A stretch of DNA of 64,000 nt. Origin: Saccharopolyspora spinosa NRRL 18395. Its GTDB lineage: Bacteria; Actinomycetota; Actinomycetes; Mycobacteriales; Pseudonocardiaceae. The DNA lies in assembly GCF_000194155.1 (NCBI RefSeq), contig NZ_GL877878.1, forward strand, positions 2,368,189 to 2,432,188. Reading direction: 5' to 3'. Each line of letters starts with the position of its first letter. The first letter of the stretch is position 1. Shown one piece after another: positions 27,666 to 37,249 of this stretch. Both the position numbers and the translations under genes were made by a program. The notes below the pieces were generated by a model that did no database searches, was not told the origin of the DNA, and saw only the letters and a program-made list of their open reading frames with translations.

Positions 27666-28090
27666 GTGACTGGAAGGTTGATCCCCACGCGGTTCCGGTT
27701 GGCGGCCGGGCTGGGGTGCGCGCTGGCCGTGCTCGCGGTGCTCGCGGCCAGCGACGGGCCAGGGACCACCTCGTCGAGCGGCTGCGTGCGGAAGGGCTAC
27801 AGGTCGAGGCGTTCGGTGGGCGCGCGCTCGTCCGCCGGGCTGGCAACCTTCGGCCGGGCGGACAACGTGGTGGCGACGCTGCCGGGAACCGCATCGACGG
27901 GAACGGTCCTGCTCGCCGCCCACTACGACTCCGCGTCCGTCGGGCCCGGAGCTTCCGACGACCTCTTGCTGCTGATCATCGTTGGCGAGGAGGAAGGGTC
28001 GCTCGGGGCGGAGGGCGTTCGTCCGGGAGCATCCGCTCGCCAATCGGGGAGGAGTGGTCCTCCGGCAGGCCGGGCATCGGCGTCCCAGCA
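27666..28090 (+). pseudogene. M28-family metallopeptidase remnant
   Basis: Three frames carry consecutive pieces of a zinc aminopeptidase: a signal/TM-like start (GTG 27666), RDHLVERLRAEGLQVE (from 27761), then NVVATLPGTASTGTVLLAAH with YDSASVGPGASDD (metal ligands H and D), IVGEEEGSLGAE, and finally FVREHPLANRGGVVL in a third frame (from about 28018). Large internal deletions and at least two frameshifts make it non-functional. The flanks 27524-27665 and 28091-28293 show nothing else. Confidence 0.75.
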
Positions 28091-28293
28091 TTGTTTGGTG
28101 ATCAAGCCTTGCGTTTCGTTGCAATACAAGTCAGGTCGGGACAGATGAACTGGTGCACTTCGGACTGTTCTGCTCACAGCTGTCCCGCATACGGTCGGCC
28201 CGAAGCCCGGTGAAGGCGCCAACGCGCTCGGCGACGCAGGTGGCGGGCAGCCGTGACCAACTAACTGGGGCACGGGTGGCCTCACCCGATCCG

Positions 28294-29343
28294 CTAGAGG
28301 AGGCGGTCGACGGTGATCTCGGCGGCGGAGCGGCGAGCCGCCGCGATGACGTCCAGGGCTGCCACCGCGTCCGCCGGGTCCACCGGCGGCGGTGTGCCGT
28401 CGCGCAGCGCCTTGACGACCCCGTCGTAGAACGCCAGGTAGTCGCCCGCTTCGCTGGGCACCCGCCGGACGTCGTCGCCGACGCCCAGGACACCCCACAA
28501 GTCCTCCGGTTCCCGGCCCCAGGTGTCGTCGACGGGCACGCGCCCGGCGCGCAGCTCGGCTTCCTGCGGGTCCAAGCCGTACTTGGTGAAGGTGGCCGCA
28601 TCGCCGAGCACCCGGAATCGCGGGCCCGGCCGCGCCGCGACCTTGCTCATCCACAGGTGCGAGCGCACGCCGCTGGCGTGGGTGAGCGCGATGAATGTGT
28701 CGTCGTCGGCCCGCACCCCGGCCCGCCGGCAGTCGATCTCGGCGTAGACGGCGGCGACCTGTCCGAACAGCTGCAGGGCTTGGTCGATGAGGTGGCTGCC
28801 GAGGTCGTAGAGGATGCCCGCGACGTCCTCCGCGCCGCCGGAGTCCCGCCAGGTCGGCTTCGGCGTCGGCGACCACCGCTCGAACCTCGACTCGAAACGG
28901 TGCACCCGGCCCAGCTCGCCGTCGTCCAGCAGCTTGCGCACAGTGCGCATGTCGTTGTCCCACCTGCGGTTCTGGAAGACTGTCAGCAGCTGGCCCTTGG
29001 CCGCCGCGTGCTCGATCAGCTGCCGCCCTTCGAGCGAGGTCGGGGTGAACGGCTTGTCCACCACGACCGGCAGCCCGGCGTCCAGCGCGGCGGTTGCCAG
29101 CTCGGCGTGCGTGCGGTTCGGGCTGGCGATCACCACCAGGTCGAGCTCGCGCCCCAGCAGCGCGTCCATGTCACCAACCGCTGCGGCCTCCGGATGCTCG
29201 GCGCGCACCTGCTGCTGCCGCTCGGGGTTGGCGGTGACGACCGCCGCCAGCCGCAGCGACGGGTGGGCTGCGATCAGCGGGGCGTGGAAGATCGCGCCGC
29301 CGACGCCGTAACCGACAAGTCCGACTCGCAGTGCAGAGCTCAT
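28294..29343 (-). CDS. Gfo/Idh/MocA-family oxidoreductase
   Basis: 349 aa from ATG 29343. The Rossmann start is RVGLVGYGVGGAIFHAPLI, with PNRTHAELATAALDAG and the active-site lysine motif VVDKPFTPT. The C-terminal alpha/beta domain contains ILYDLGSHLIDQALQLFG, with the catalytic His region. It is an NAD(P)-dependent dehydrogenase for a sugar or inositol derivative; the substrate is unknown. It appears monocistronic. Confidence 0.9.
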   Translation of the reverse strand: MSSALRVGLVGYGVGGAIFHAPLIAAHPSLRLAAVVTANPERQQQVRAEHPEAAAVGDMDALLGRELDLVVIASPNRTHAELATAALDAGLPVVVDKPFTPTSLEGRQLIEHAAAKGQLLTVFQNRRWDNDMRTVRKLLDDGELGRVHRFESRFERWSPTPKPTWRDSGGAEDVAGILYDLGSHLIDQALQLFGQVAAVYAEIDCRRAGVRADDDTFIALTHASGVRSHLWMSKVAARPGPRFRVLGDAATFTKYGLDPQEAELRAGRVPVDDTWGREPEDLWGVLGVGDDVRRVPSEAGDYLAFYDGVVKALRDGTPPPVDPADAVAALDVIAAARRSAAEITVDRLL

Positions 29344-29388
29344 GCCCCCATTAGACCCCGCCACCCAGCCCGGCCCCGTCCCCGTTGA

Positions 29389-29488
29389 CCGCAATTTCCA
29401 TTGAAATCGAAGGTCCGATCAGTGAAGGCCGCTTAGAACCCGCACCGCAATGCAGGAAAGGGTTGGAAAACGCTCAATGGAATTGCGG
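29389..29488. terminator. Long-range inverted repeat after response regulator
   Basis: CCGCAATTTCCATTGA (29389-29404) is complementary, with one bulged base, to TCAATGGAATTGCGG (29474-29488), enclosing 69 nt. It lies just beyond the response-regulator stop (29496, leftward) and may terminate it. It also overlaps the region upstream of the Gfo/Idh/MocA gene. Confidence 0.4.
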
Positions 29489-29495
29489 CACCAGG

Positions 29496-30191
29496 TCAGG
29501 CCGAGGCCCGGCGCGGGCCCACGTTGGTCTGGCCCGGGAAGACCAGGCCGGTCTCGTAGGCCGTGATCACCAGCTGGGTACGCGAGCTGAGGTGCAGCTT
29601 CTGCATCACGTGGTAGAGGTGCGACTTCACCGTCAGCTCCGCCAGCCCGAGGTTCCGGGCGATCTCGGCGTTCGACCCGCCGCGCGCGACCTCCAGCAGC
29701 ACGTCCAGCTCCCGCTCGGTCAGCGCGCTCAACTCGCTGCGGGCGTCGCGGACGCCCAGCGCCGCGAAGCGCTGCAACAGCCGCTTGGTGACTCGCGGCG
29801 ACAGCAACGCATCCCCAGCAGCAACGGTGTGCACGGCCTTGACCAACTCCTCCGGCGTGGCGTCCTTGAGCAGGAAACCGCTGGCCCCGGCACGCAAGGC
29901 GGCGTAGACGTACTCGTCGAGGTCGTGCACCGTGAGCATGATCACCGAGGTCTCGCCGCCGGTTTCCGCGATGATGTCGCGGGCCGCCGCGATGCCGTCT
30001 TTGCCCGGCATCCGCACGTCCATCAACACCACGTCGGGCCGCCGGCGGCGCACCGCGGACAGCGCCGCTTCACCGTCGGCGGCTTCGGCCAGCACGCGCA
30101 GGCCCGGTTCGTTGGACAGCAACGCGACCAGCCCCGCACGAATCATGGCTTGGTCGTCGGCTACCAGGACGGTCGTGTCCGCAGTTTCCAC
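29496..30191 (-). CDS. NarL/LuxR-type response regulator
   Basis: 231 aa; GTG 30191 has AGGAGG at 7 nt. The receiver domain holds ADD at 11-13, phospho-acceptor D58 in VVLMDVRMPGKD, and Lys in FLLKDA. The C-terminal LuxR helix-turn-helix is LTERELDVLLEVARGGSNAE onward (about 163-205). It pairs with the histidine kinase whose stop lies 37 bp upstream. The signal and regulon are unknown. Confidence 0.93.
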   Translation of the reverse strand: METADTTVLVADDQAMIRAGLVALLSNEPGLRVLAEAADGEAALSAVRRRRPDVVLMDVRMPGKDGIAAARDIIAETGGETSVIMLTVHDLDEYVYAALRAGASGFLLKDATPEELVKAVHTVAAGDALLSPRVTKRLLQRFAALGVRDARSELSALTERELDVLLEVARGGSNAEIARNLGLAELTVKSHLYHVMQKLHLSSRTQLVITAYETGLVFPGQTNVGPRRASA

Positions 30192-30228
30192 GCCGGGCCT
30201 CCTCGGTCCGGGCCGCCCGAATTCCGGC

Positions 30229-31470
30229 TCAGGGCAGGTCCGAATATTCCGCGCACGGTAGCATGGCTTGAAGGTGAAATCCGTTCAAAACCGGATGCGC
30301 GGTCAAGGTTCCGCCCAGCAGCGCAACGCGTTCCCGCAGTCCGATCAGCCCGTGGCCCGACTGTTCGGATAGAGGTCGGGGGTCCACCGCGTCCAGCCCG
30401 CCTAGGTGGTTGGTCACCTCGATCCGCAACGCGTCCGGCCGGTAGTCCAGCAGGACCCGCGCCCGCCCGGAGCCAGCGTGCTTGAGCACGTTGGTCATCG
30501 CCTCCTGCAAGATCCGGTACGCGGTCATCTCCACCCCGGAGCCCAGCTCGCGGACCTGGCCGCGCCGGTCGAGCTTCCACACCACGCGCCCGCCGCGCAC
30601 CGACTCGACCAGCTTGTCCACGCCGTCCAGGCTGGGCGTCGGCTGCCAGTCAATCGGGTCCTGACCAGCGGAGTTACGATCGCGCAGCACGTTGAGCAGG
30701 TTGCGCATCTCGCCCAGCGCGCTGCGGGAGGTCTGCTCCAGCTCCTGCAAGGTCTGCCGGGCGTGTTCCTGGTCGCGGTCGATCAGCGCCCGCGCGACGC
30801 CCGCCCGCAACGCCACCACGGACAGGTTGTGCGACACGATGTCGTGGAACTCCCGTGCTATGCGGGCCCGTTCGACGGCCGCGGCATCGGCGGCGAGCTG
30901 GTCGCGGGCGTCGTCGAGCAGCGCCAGGGTCTGCTCCAGCTGCGCCGCGCGACGCCGGCCGACCTGCATCGCGCGCGCCCAGCCGATCACCATGACGAGG
31001 TTCACCACCGCGCCCGCGATCCGCAGCAGGCTCTCCACCGGCGACAGCTCGTAGACGACCATCTCGGTGACCGGGTAGACCATCGCGATCGTCGCGGCGA
31101 CCACCGACGCGATCCGCGATCCGCGCACGCAGACCGAGTAGACCGCGACGAGGATCACCAGGTTCAGCCCGCCGATGTAGAGCTTGAGCAGGGTGAGCGC
31201 GACGGTGACCGCCAGCAGCACGAACAGCACCAGCCAGGGCACCCGTCGCCGCAGCGGCAGCATGCTGGTGGCCGGCACGCTCACCACCAGCGGCCACCAC
31301 CAGACCATCCACGGCGGATGCTCGCCGATGGAGAGGTCGAAGCCGTGCAACACGCACAGCACGACCACGAACACGACATCGCCGAGCACCACGCGGCGCG
31401 CGGTGATCCAGGCCAGCAAGCCCGTCCGCGGCGTCGCGACAGCGGAGCGGCCAAGCGCATGATCGACCAT
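30229..31470 (-). CDS. Sensor histidine kinase (NarX/DesK type)
   Basis: 413 aa from ATG 31470 (AGG at about 6 nt). Five to six transmembrane helices (residues ~25-165) precede a HisKA_3 dimerisation box ARIAREFHDIVSHNLSVVA with phospho-acceptor H209. The HATPase region has AYRILQEAMTNVLKHAG (N box) and SGHGLIGLRERVALLGG (G box). The sensory part is entirely membrane-embedded, suggesting detection of a membrane or cell-envelope signal. It is co-transcribed with the response regulator downstream. Confidence 0.92.
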   Translation of the reverse strand: MVDHALGRSAVATPRTGLLAWITARRVVLGDVVFVVVLCVLHGFDLSIGEHPPWMVWWWPLVVSVPATSMLPLRRRVPWLVLFVLLAVTVALTLLKLYIGGLNLVILVAVYSVCVRGSRIASVVAATIAMVYPVTEMVVYELSPVESLLRIAGAVVNLVMVIGWARAMQVGRRRAAQLEQTLALLDDARDQLAADAAAVERARIAREFHDIVSHNLSVVALRAGVARALIDRDQEHARQTLQELEQTSRSALGEMRNLLNVLRDRNSAGQDPIDWQPTPSLDGVDKLVESVRGGRVVWKLDRRGQVRELGSGVEMTAYRILQEAMTNVLKHAGSGRARVLLDYRPDALRIEVTNHLGGLDAVDPRPLSEQSGHGLIGLRERVALLGGTLTAHPVLNGFHLQAMLPCAEYSDLP

Positions 31471-31641
31471 CGAACCTGCCTCACACCGTGCGCGGATCAG
31501 CTCGCTGGCGAGCCAGAACGGGTCCGTGAGCGGCAAAACCGCTCACGGACCAAGATCCTGCGTACTGCCCCGAGGCGCTTCATCCGCCGAAAGTCGTAGC
31601 GGAAACCTACCCGCTCGCGATCAACGACGGGGCCGGAACGA

Positions 31642-32271
31642 TCAGTATCCGCGCGCGACCCACTCCTCGAACTGGGGCCGGACCGCGCCGATCGTGGTGC
31701 TCTCCCCGTGTCCCGTTCGGACCTCGGTGTCCTCCGGCAAGGGCAGCAACCGGTCCCGGATGGACGCCGTGACCGTCCCGAAGTCCGAATAGGACCGACC
31801 GGTGGCGCCGGGCCCACCGGCGAACAAGGTGTCGCCGGTGAACACCACGCCCAGCTCGGGCGAGTACAGGCACACCGCGCCCGGCGCGTGGCCGGGCGTG
31901 TGCAGCACCTGCAGCCCGATGCCGCCGACCTCGACCACTTGGCCGTCGGCGAACTCCCGGTCGGGCCGGCGGTCCGGGTGGACCAGGTTCCACAGCACCA
32001 GGTCGTCCGGGTGCAGGACGATCGGCGCCCCGACCGCATCGGCCAACTCCGGTGCCTTGCGCACGTGGTCGTCGTGGGCGTGCGTGCACAGCACGGCCAG
32101 CACCCGGCGGTCGCCGACGAGCCGGCGGATCGCCTCGACGTCGTGCGGCGCGTCGATGATCACGCACTCCTGGTCGTCGCCGACCACCCACGCGTTGTTC
32201 TCGACGTCGAAGGTCTGGCCGTCCAGCGAGAACGTGCCCGATGTGGTCGCGTGATCGATGCGCACCGCCAT
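31642..32271 (-). CDS. MBL-fold hydrolase beside mscR
   Basis: 209-aa metallo-beta-lactamase-fold hydrolase, glyoxalase-II-like, with metal motif THAHDDH (about residues 63-69), a second histidine in LHTPGHAPGAVCL, Asp in VFTGDTLFAGG and TGHGEST. Its ATG shares a base with the stop of the mycothiol formaldehyde dehydrogenase (TGATG). The same gene pair occurs in mycobacteria. The likely job is hydrolysis of S-formylmycothiol or another mycothiol thioester, which is inferred from the pairing. Confidence 0.85.
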   Translation of the reverse strand: MAVRIDHATTSGTFSLDGQTFDVENNAWVVGDDQECVIIDAPHDVEAIRRLVGDRRVLAVLCTHAHDDHVRKAPELADAVGAPIVLHPDDLVLWNLVHPDRRPDREFADGQVVEVGGIGLQVLHTPGHAPGAVCLYSPELGVVFTGDTLFAGGPGATGRSYSDFGTVTASIRDRLLPLPEDTEVRTGHGESTTIGAVRPQFEEWVARGY

Positions 32272-33368
32272 CAGAAGACCACCACCGAACGCAGCACCTC
32301 ACCGCGGTGCATCTTCTCGAACGCCTGCTCCACCTGGTCCAGCGCGATCTCCTCGCTGACGAACTTCTCCAGCGGCAACCGGCCCTGCTGGTAGAGCTCG
32401 ATCAGCATCGGGAAGTCGCGTTCCGGCAGACAGTCCCCGTACCAGCTGGACTTCACCGCGCCGCCGCGGCCGAACACGTCCAGCAGGGGCAGTTCCAGCT
32501 TCATCTCCGGGGCGGGCACCCCGACCAGCACCACGGTGCCGGCCAGGTCGCGGGCGTAGAAGGCCTGCTTGAACGTCTCGGGGCGGCCGACCGCGTCGAC
32601 CACCACGTCGGCGCCGAAACCGTCGGTGAGCTCGCGGATCGCCTCGACGCTGTCGGTCTCGGAGGCGTTGACGGTGTGCGTGGCGCCGACCTGGCGCGCC
32701 CACTCAAGCTTCTTCGGATCCGTGTCCACCGCGATGATCCGCCGCGCCCCGACCATGCTGGCCCCGGCGATCGCGCCGTCCCCGACGCCACCGCAGCCCA
32801 GCACCGCGACCGTGTCGCCCGGCCCGGCGTTGCCGGTGTTGACGGCGGCCCCGATCCCGGCCATCACGCCGCAACCCAGCAGTCCGGCCACCGCCGGACG
32901 CGCCGACGGGTCCACTTTGGTGCACTGGCCGGCGTGCACCAGCGTCTTCTCCGCGAAGGCGCCGATGCCCAGCGCGGGCGACAGCGGGGTGCCGTCGGTC
33001 AGCGTCATCGGCTGCGCCGCGTTGTGCGTGTTGAAGCAGTACTGCGGCCGACCACGCTTGCAGGCCCGGCACACCCCGCACACCGCGCGCCAGTTGAGGA
33101 TCACGAAGTCGCCGGGTGCCACGTCGCGCACACCCTCGCCGACCGCCTCGACGACACCTGCGGCCTCGTGCCCTAGCAGGAACGGGAATTTGTCGCTGAT
33201 CCCACCCTCGCGGTAGTGCAGATCGGTGTGGCACACGCCGCACGCCTGCACCCGCACCACCGCCTCGCCTGGTCCCGGATCCGGAACATTGATGGTTACC
33301 ACCTCGACCGGTCGGCCTTTCCCGGTCGCCACCACCGCGCGGACGTCGGCCACGAGCACCTCCAGCAT
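32271..33368 (-). CDS. mscR: S-(hydroxymethyl)mycothiol dehydrogenase
   Basis: About 365 aa from ATG 33368 (ATG 33395 is in frame but extends beyond the usual family start). It is a class-III zinc alcohol dehydrogenase using mycothiol. Visible are [34 protein letters not shown], the structural-zinc cysteines in [17 protein letters not shown] and the Rossmann loop [14 protein letters not shown]. It oxidises formaldehyde-mycothiol adduct and may reduce S-nitrosomycothiol. Presence of this enzyme supports an actinobacterial host. It is the first gene of a two-gene operon. Confidence 0.93.
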   Translation of the reverse strand: MLEVLVADVRAVVATGKGRPVEVVTINVPDPGPGEAVVRVQACGVCHTDLHYREGGISDKFPFLLGHEAAGVVEAVGEGVRDVAPGDFVILNWRAVCGVCRACKRGRPQYCFNTHNAAQPMTLTDGTPLSPALGIGAFAEKTLVHAGQCTKVDPSARPAVAGLLGCGVMAGIGAAVNTGNAGPGDTVAVLGCGGVGDGAIAGASMVGARRIIAVDTDPKKLEWARQVGATHTVNASETDSVEAIRELTDGFGADVVVDAVGRPETFKQAFYARDLAGTVVLVGVPAPEMKLELPLLDVFGRGGAVKSSWYGDCLPERDFPMLIELYQQGRLPLEKFVSEEIALDQVEQAFEKMHRGEVLRSVVVF

Positions 33369-33498
33369 TTCGTCGTTTCCAACCACCATCGTCATATGCG
33401 AGCACGAGCATCAGCAAGAGCACTCCCCGGCCGATTACGAACACGCAGAGTCACAGATCGGCTACTGTACGATTCCGGATAAAAGGGGGAGGACGATC

Positions 33499-34305
33499 AT
33501 GGTCGACACGCGCATCCCGCCCGTCCGGGAGATGGACATCGATCGGCCCTGCGCCGCCCGGATCTACGACGCGTTCCTCGGCGGCAGCCACAACTTCGGC
33601 TGCGAGCGGGCTTTCGCGGAGCGCCTGGAGCGGGAGCTGCCGGACATCAGTGAAACGTACCGGGAGAACCGGGCGTTCCTCCGGCGGGTCGTGGAGTACC
33701 TGCTCGCGCACGGTGTCCGCCAGTTCATCGACCTGGGCTCGGGCATCCCCACGATCGGCCACGTGCACGAGGTGGCGCGGCGCCGCACGCGCGACTTCCG
33801 GGTGCTCTACGTGGACAACGAGCCGCTCACCGTCGCGCACAGCAAACCGCTGCTGGCCGGCGAGCCGCGCGCCGAGATCGTCCGGGCGGACTGCCGCGAC
33901 CCGAAGTCCGTCCTGAACTCCCCGGAGGCCGCCGAACTGCTCGACCCGGCCGAGCCGGTGGGGCTGCTGATGGCGCCGGTGCTGCACTTCATCCCCGACT
34001 CCGACGACCCGGTGGCGCTGGTCGAGACCTACCGCGACGCGCTGGTTCCCGGCAGCCACCTGGTGATCTCGCACCTGACCGGCAGCCACGCCCCGGACGA
34101 GATGCGCATCCTCGCGGGCCACTACGCGGAGACCGCAGACCCGTTGCAGCCGCGCGAAGTGGAATGGATCGAGAAGCTGTTCGGCGACTTCGAGGTCGTG
34201 CGGCCCGGCACGACGTTCCTGTCGGACTGGCGCCCCGAACCCGGTCGGACGACCGCGAAGCAGCCCTACTGCCTCCTCCACGGCGGTGTCGCCCGCAAGC
34301 ACTGA
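33499..34305 (+). CDS. DUF574-type SAM methyltransferase
   Basis: 268 aa; ATG 33499 is preceded by GGGGGAGG at about 7 nt. It belongs to the actinobacterial S-adenosyl-methionine methyltransferase family PF04672: RPCAARIYDAFLGGSHNF at the N-terminus, VRQFIDLGSGIPTIGHVHEV (motif I) and VLYVDNEPLTVAHSKPLL (motif II). The substrate is unknown. It is divergent from mscR; both promoters must lie in the 130-bp gap, where TACTGT near 33461 could be a -10. Confidence 0.9.
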   Translation: MVDTRIPPVREMDIDRPCAARIYDAFLGGSHNFGCERAFAERLERELPDISETYRENRAFLRRVVEYLLAHGVRQFIDLGSGIPTIGHVHEVARRRTRDFRVLYVDNEPLTVAHSKPLLAGEPRAEIVRADCRDPKSVLNSPEAAELLDPAEPVGLLMAPVLHFIPDSDDPVALVETYRDALVPGSHLVISHLTGSHAPDEMRILAGHYAETADPLQPREVEWIEKLFGDFEVVRPGTTFLSDWRPEPGRTTAKQPYCLLHGGVARKH

Positions 34306-34368
34306 CTCGTGACGCGATTTCCAAATTGAAACTGGGTCCGCCCCAGCGCGCGGCGGCGTCGCGGTAGG

Positions 34369-35538
34369 TCAGCGGCGGATGAACAGCAGCAGGACACCCG
34401 CGATGATCGCCGCGATGCCCGCTGCCAGCCAGGCGCCTGCCAGTCCGGCCTGTTCGGCGAAGATGCCGAAGAGCAGCGGTCCGAGGCTGCCGCCGAGGTA
34501 GATGCCGGTCTGCGTGAACGCGGTGGCGCTGGCGACCCGGTCCGGGGCGATCTTGGCGACGGTGAAGTTCAGCAGCCCCGGCCACGCCCAGCCCGCGCCG
34601 AAGCCGATGGACACCCCGATCAGGAATGCCACCGTCGAACCCACCGCCATCAGCCCGAAGCCGATCGACCCGATCAGCAGCATCGCGGTGATCACCCGCA
34701 GCAGGTTCGGGTTCTTGCGGTCAGCGAGCACGCCCGCGCACAGCCGGATCGTCAGCCCGGTAGCCGAGCCCAGCGACAGCACCAGCCCGGCCACCGCCGG
34801 GCTGAACCCGACCTCGACGGCCGTCGAGGTGACGAACGCGCCGAGCGCGTTGGCCGCAGCCGAACCGAGGCCGCCGGAAATCGCCAGCAACAGCAGCGCG
34901 CCCCGGGCGTCGTTGCGACCGGCGGTGTCGCCGCGTTTGATGACGGACCGCTCGGCGTCCCGCAGCCGCGGCACCGCGACGGCGGCGACCAGGCCGACCA
35001 GCCCGGCGATCACGAACACCCACCGCCATCCGACTGTCAACGCCACGGCGGGCACCGCGACCCCCGCCAGCAGCGTCGCGGCCGGAATGGAGGACTGCTT
35101 TACGCCGAAGCCCATACCTCGGCGGTTGGCCGGAATCCCTTGGGCGATCAGCAGGTTCGATGCCGGTTGCACCAGCGAGTTCGGCAGTCCGGCCACCCAC
35201 AGCAGCCCCAGCAGCCACGGCGCTTCGGGTGCCCAGGCCAGGCCGAACAAGCAGAGCGAGCTGCCCAGCGCGCCCAGCCGCATGCCCAGGCGGGCGCCGA
35301 TCCGCTCGACGACCCACCCCATCGTCCGGGACGACGCCGATGCGACGCCGAAGAAACCTGCCGCCCCCACTCCCAGCAGCGCCGCGCCGAACCCGAGGTC
35401 CTGCTGCAGTTGCACGCCCATGCCGCCGACGAGGAACACTGGGAAGACCCCGACCGTGACCACCGCGGCCACCGACGACAGCACCCGCGGGATCCCGATG
35501 GTCCGCGACACCTGCCCGGCGACGGCCACTGCGGGCAT
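34369..35538 (-). CDS. MFS transporter
   Basis: 389-aa, 12-helix major facilitator. ATG 35538 follows GAGGAGG at 5 nt; the open frame runs further to 35619. The cytoplasmic loop 2-3 region is SSRTMGWVVERIGARLGMRLG, and the second half has the repeat loop LCAGVLADRKNPNLLRVI. It is a probable exporter or organic-acid/sugar porter. It is divergently transcribed from the amidase gene with a 188-bp shared control region, so it may move the amidase's substrate or product. Confidence 0.85.
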   Translation of the reverse strand: MPAVAVAGQVSRTIGIPRVLSSVAAVVTVGVFPVFLVGGMGVQLQQDLGFGAALLGVGAAGFFGVASASSRTMGWVVERIGARLGMRLGALGSSLCLFGLAWAPEAPWLLGLLWVAGLPNSLVQPASNLLIAQGIPANRRGMGFGVKQSSIPAATLLAGVAVPAVALTVGWRWVFVIAGLVGLVAAVAVPRLRDAERSVIKRGDTAGRNDARGALLLLAISGGLGSAAANALGAFVTSTAVEVGFSPAVAGLVLSLGSATGLTIRLCAGVLADRKNPNLLRVITAMLLIGSIGFGLMAVGSTVAFLIGVSIGFGAGWAWPGLLNFTVAKIAPDRVASATAFTQTGIYLGGSLGPLLFGIFAEQAGLAGAWLAAGIAAIIAGVLLLFIRR

Positions 35539-35726
35539 GCGTCCTCCTCGGTGCTTGCGGTGTGCTGTCTTACCAGCGTGGGAACCGACCGAATTTTTAG
35601 CAACGCTAACGTGACGCACACCTCTCCCCAGCCGACGCGTCTACCCCGGCCGGATGCCACCCTGGTTGACGTCGACCCCGCAGAGGCGCAAGGGTCAGTG
35701 GAGTTGATCGACAACAGGAGGACAGC

Positions 35727-37190
35727 GTGACCGTGGCACCGGGTTCCGGACTCCCCGCGTCGCAGATCCCCGATCTGGTGCTGCTGGACGCCGTGGAGCT
35801 GTCCTGGCTGATCCGCCGCCGGGAGATCTCCTGCGTCGAGGCGATGGAGACCTACCTCGGACACATCGACCGGTTCAACCCGGCGGTGAACGCGATCGTC
35901 TCCCGCGCCGACGAGACCGAGCTCATCGACCAGGCGCGGCAGCGCGACAAGGAACTCGACTGCGGCGAGTGCGCGGGGTGGATGCACGGTTTCCCGATCG
36001 CGGTGAAGGACCTCTCCGACGCGGCGGGGTTCCCCACCACGAAGGGCTCACCGATCTTCGCCGAGAACCTCGCGACGACCGACGACCTGCACGTGCGGCG
36101 GATGCGGGACGCCGGCGCGATCGTCATCGGCAAGACCAACGTCCCCGAGTTCGGCCTGGGCTCGCACACCTTCAACCCGGTGTTCGGCACCACGCTCAAC
36201 GCCTACGACACCACGCGCAGCGCGGGCGGCAGCAGCGGCGGCGCCGGGGCCGCGCTGGCGCTACGGATGTTGCCGGTCGCCGACGGCAGCGACTTCATGG
36301 GGTCGCTGCGCAACCCCGCGGCGTGGGGCAACCTCGTGTCGCTGCGGCCCGGCTTCGGCCGCATCCCGAGCGAGGGATTCCTCAGCGAGCCCTCGGTGGT
36401 CGGCCCGATGGGGCGCACGGTGCGCGACGTCGCGATGCTGCTGTCCACGATGGCCGGTCCGGACGAGCGTGCACCGCTGAGCATCGAGCAGGATCCCGAG
36501 TTGTTCACCGGCAGCCTGGACCGCGACTTCGCGGGCACCCGAATCGGCTGGGTCGGCGACTTCGACGGATACCTGGCCACCGAGCCGGGCCTGCTGGACC
36601 TGTGCGCCGAAGCCTTCGGCGCCTTCGCCGAGATCGGCTGCGAGGTCGAGCCGGTGTCGCGCCCGCTGCCGGTCGAGCAGGCCTGGGAGACCTTCCTGCT
36701 GTGGCGCTCGTGGATGGTCGGGCGCAACAACATCGGCCTGCACGCCGACCCGGTCACCCGGGCGATGCTCAAACCGGAGGTGGTCTTCGAGGTCGAGGGT
36801 TACCAGCAGCTCACCGCGGACGACATCGCACGCGCCTTGACCGGCCGGGACGAGTGGTACGCCGCGGTGTCGCGGCTGTTCGACGAATACGACTTCCTGC
36901 TCGCGCCGAGCGCGCAGGTGTTCCCGTTCGACGTCGACCAGCGCTGGCCGCAGGAGATCGCCGGCCGGTCGATGGACACCTACCACCGGTGGATGGAGAC
37001 GGTCGCGCCGTGGACGCTGTCCGGGCTCCCGATCGCCAACCTGCCGGTCGGTTTCAACGAGGCCGGGCTGCCGATGGGAGTCCAGCTGATCGGCCGCAAC
37101 CACGCCGAATGGCCGCTCCTGCAGCTGGCCAACTCCTACGAACGAGCCACCGACTGGACCCACCGAGTCCTGCCACCCCTGCTGCGGTAA
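35727..37190 (+). CDS. Amidase-signature family hydrolase
   Basis: 487 aa; GTG 35727 has AGGAGG at about 6 nt. The Ser-cisSer-Lys triad is visible: K94 in PIAVKDLSDAAG, cis-Ser in RSAGGSSGGAGAALA, and nucleophile Ser in GSDFMGSLRNPA. GKTNVPEFGLG is also conserved. It hydrolyses a carboxamide; the lack of GatA-specific context and a partner GatB/C argues for a catabolic amidase. It converges with the glutarate operon. Confidence 0.9.
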   Translation: MTVAPGSGLPASQIPDLVLLDAVELSWLIRRREISCVEAMETYLGHIDRFNPAVNAIVSRADETELIDQARQRDKELDCGECAGWMHGFPIAVKDLSDAAGFPTTKGSPIFAENLATTDDLHVRRMRDAGAIVIGKTNVPEFGLGSHTFNPVFGTTLNAYDTTRSAGGSSGGAGAALALRMLPVADGSDFMGSLRNPAAWGNLVSLRPGFGRIPSEGFLSEPSVVGPMGRTVRDVAMLLSTMAGPDERAPLSIEQDPELFTGSLDRDFAGTRIGWVGDFDGYLATEPGLLDLCAEAFGAFAEIGCEVEPVSRPLPVEQAWETFLLWRSWMVGRNNIGLHADPVTRAMLKPEVVFEVEGYQQLTADDIARALTGRDEWYAAVSRLFDEYDFLLAPSAQVFPFDVDQRWPQEIAGRSMDTYHRWMETVAPWTLSGLPIANLPVGFNEAGLPMGVQLIGRNHAEWPLLQLANSYERATDWTHRVLPPLLR

Positions 37191-37249
37191 GGCCCAAACG
37201 GGGGCCGGCACCGAGGTTGGAAACGCTCATCTAAGTCGCGGAGCGCGTC

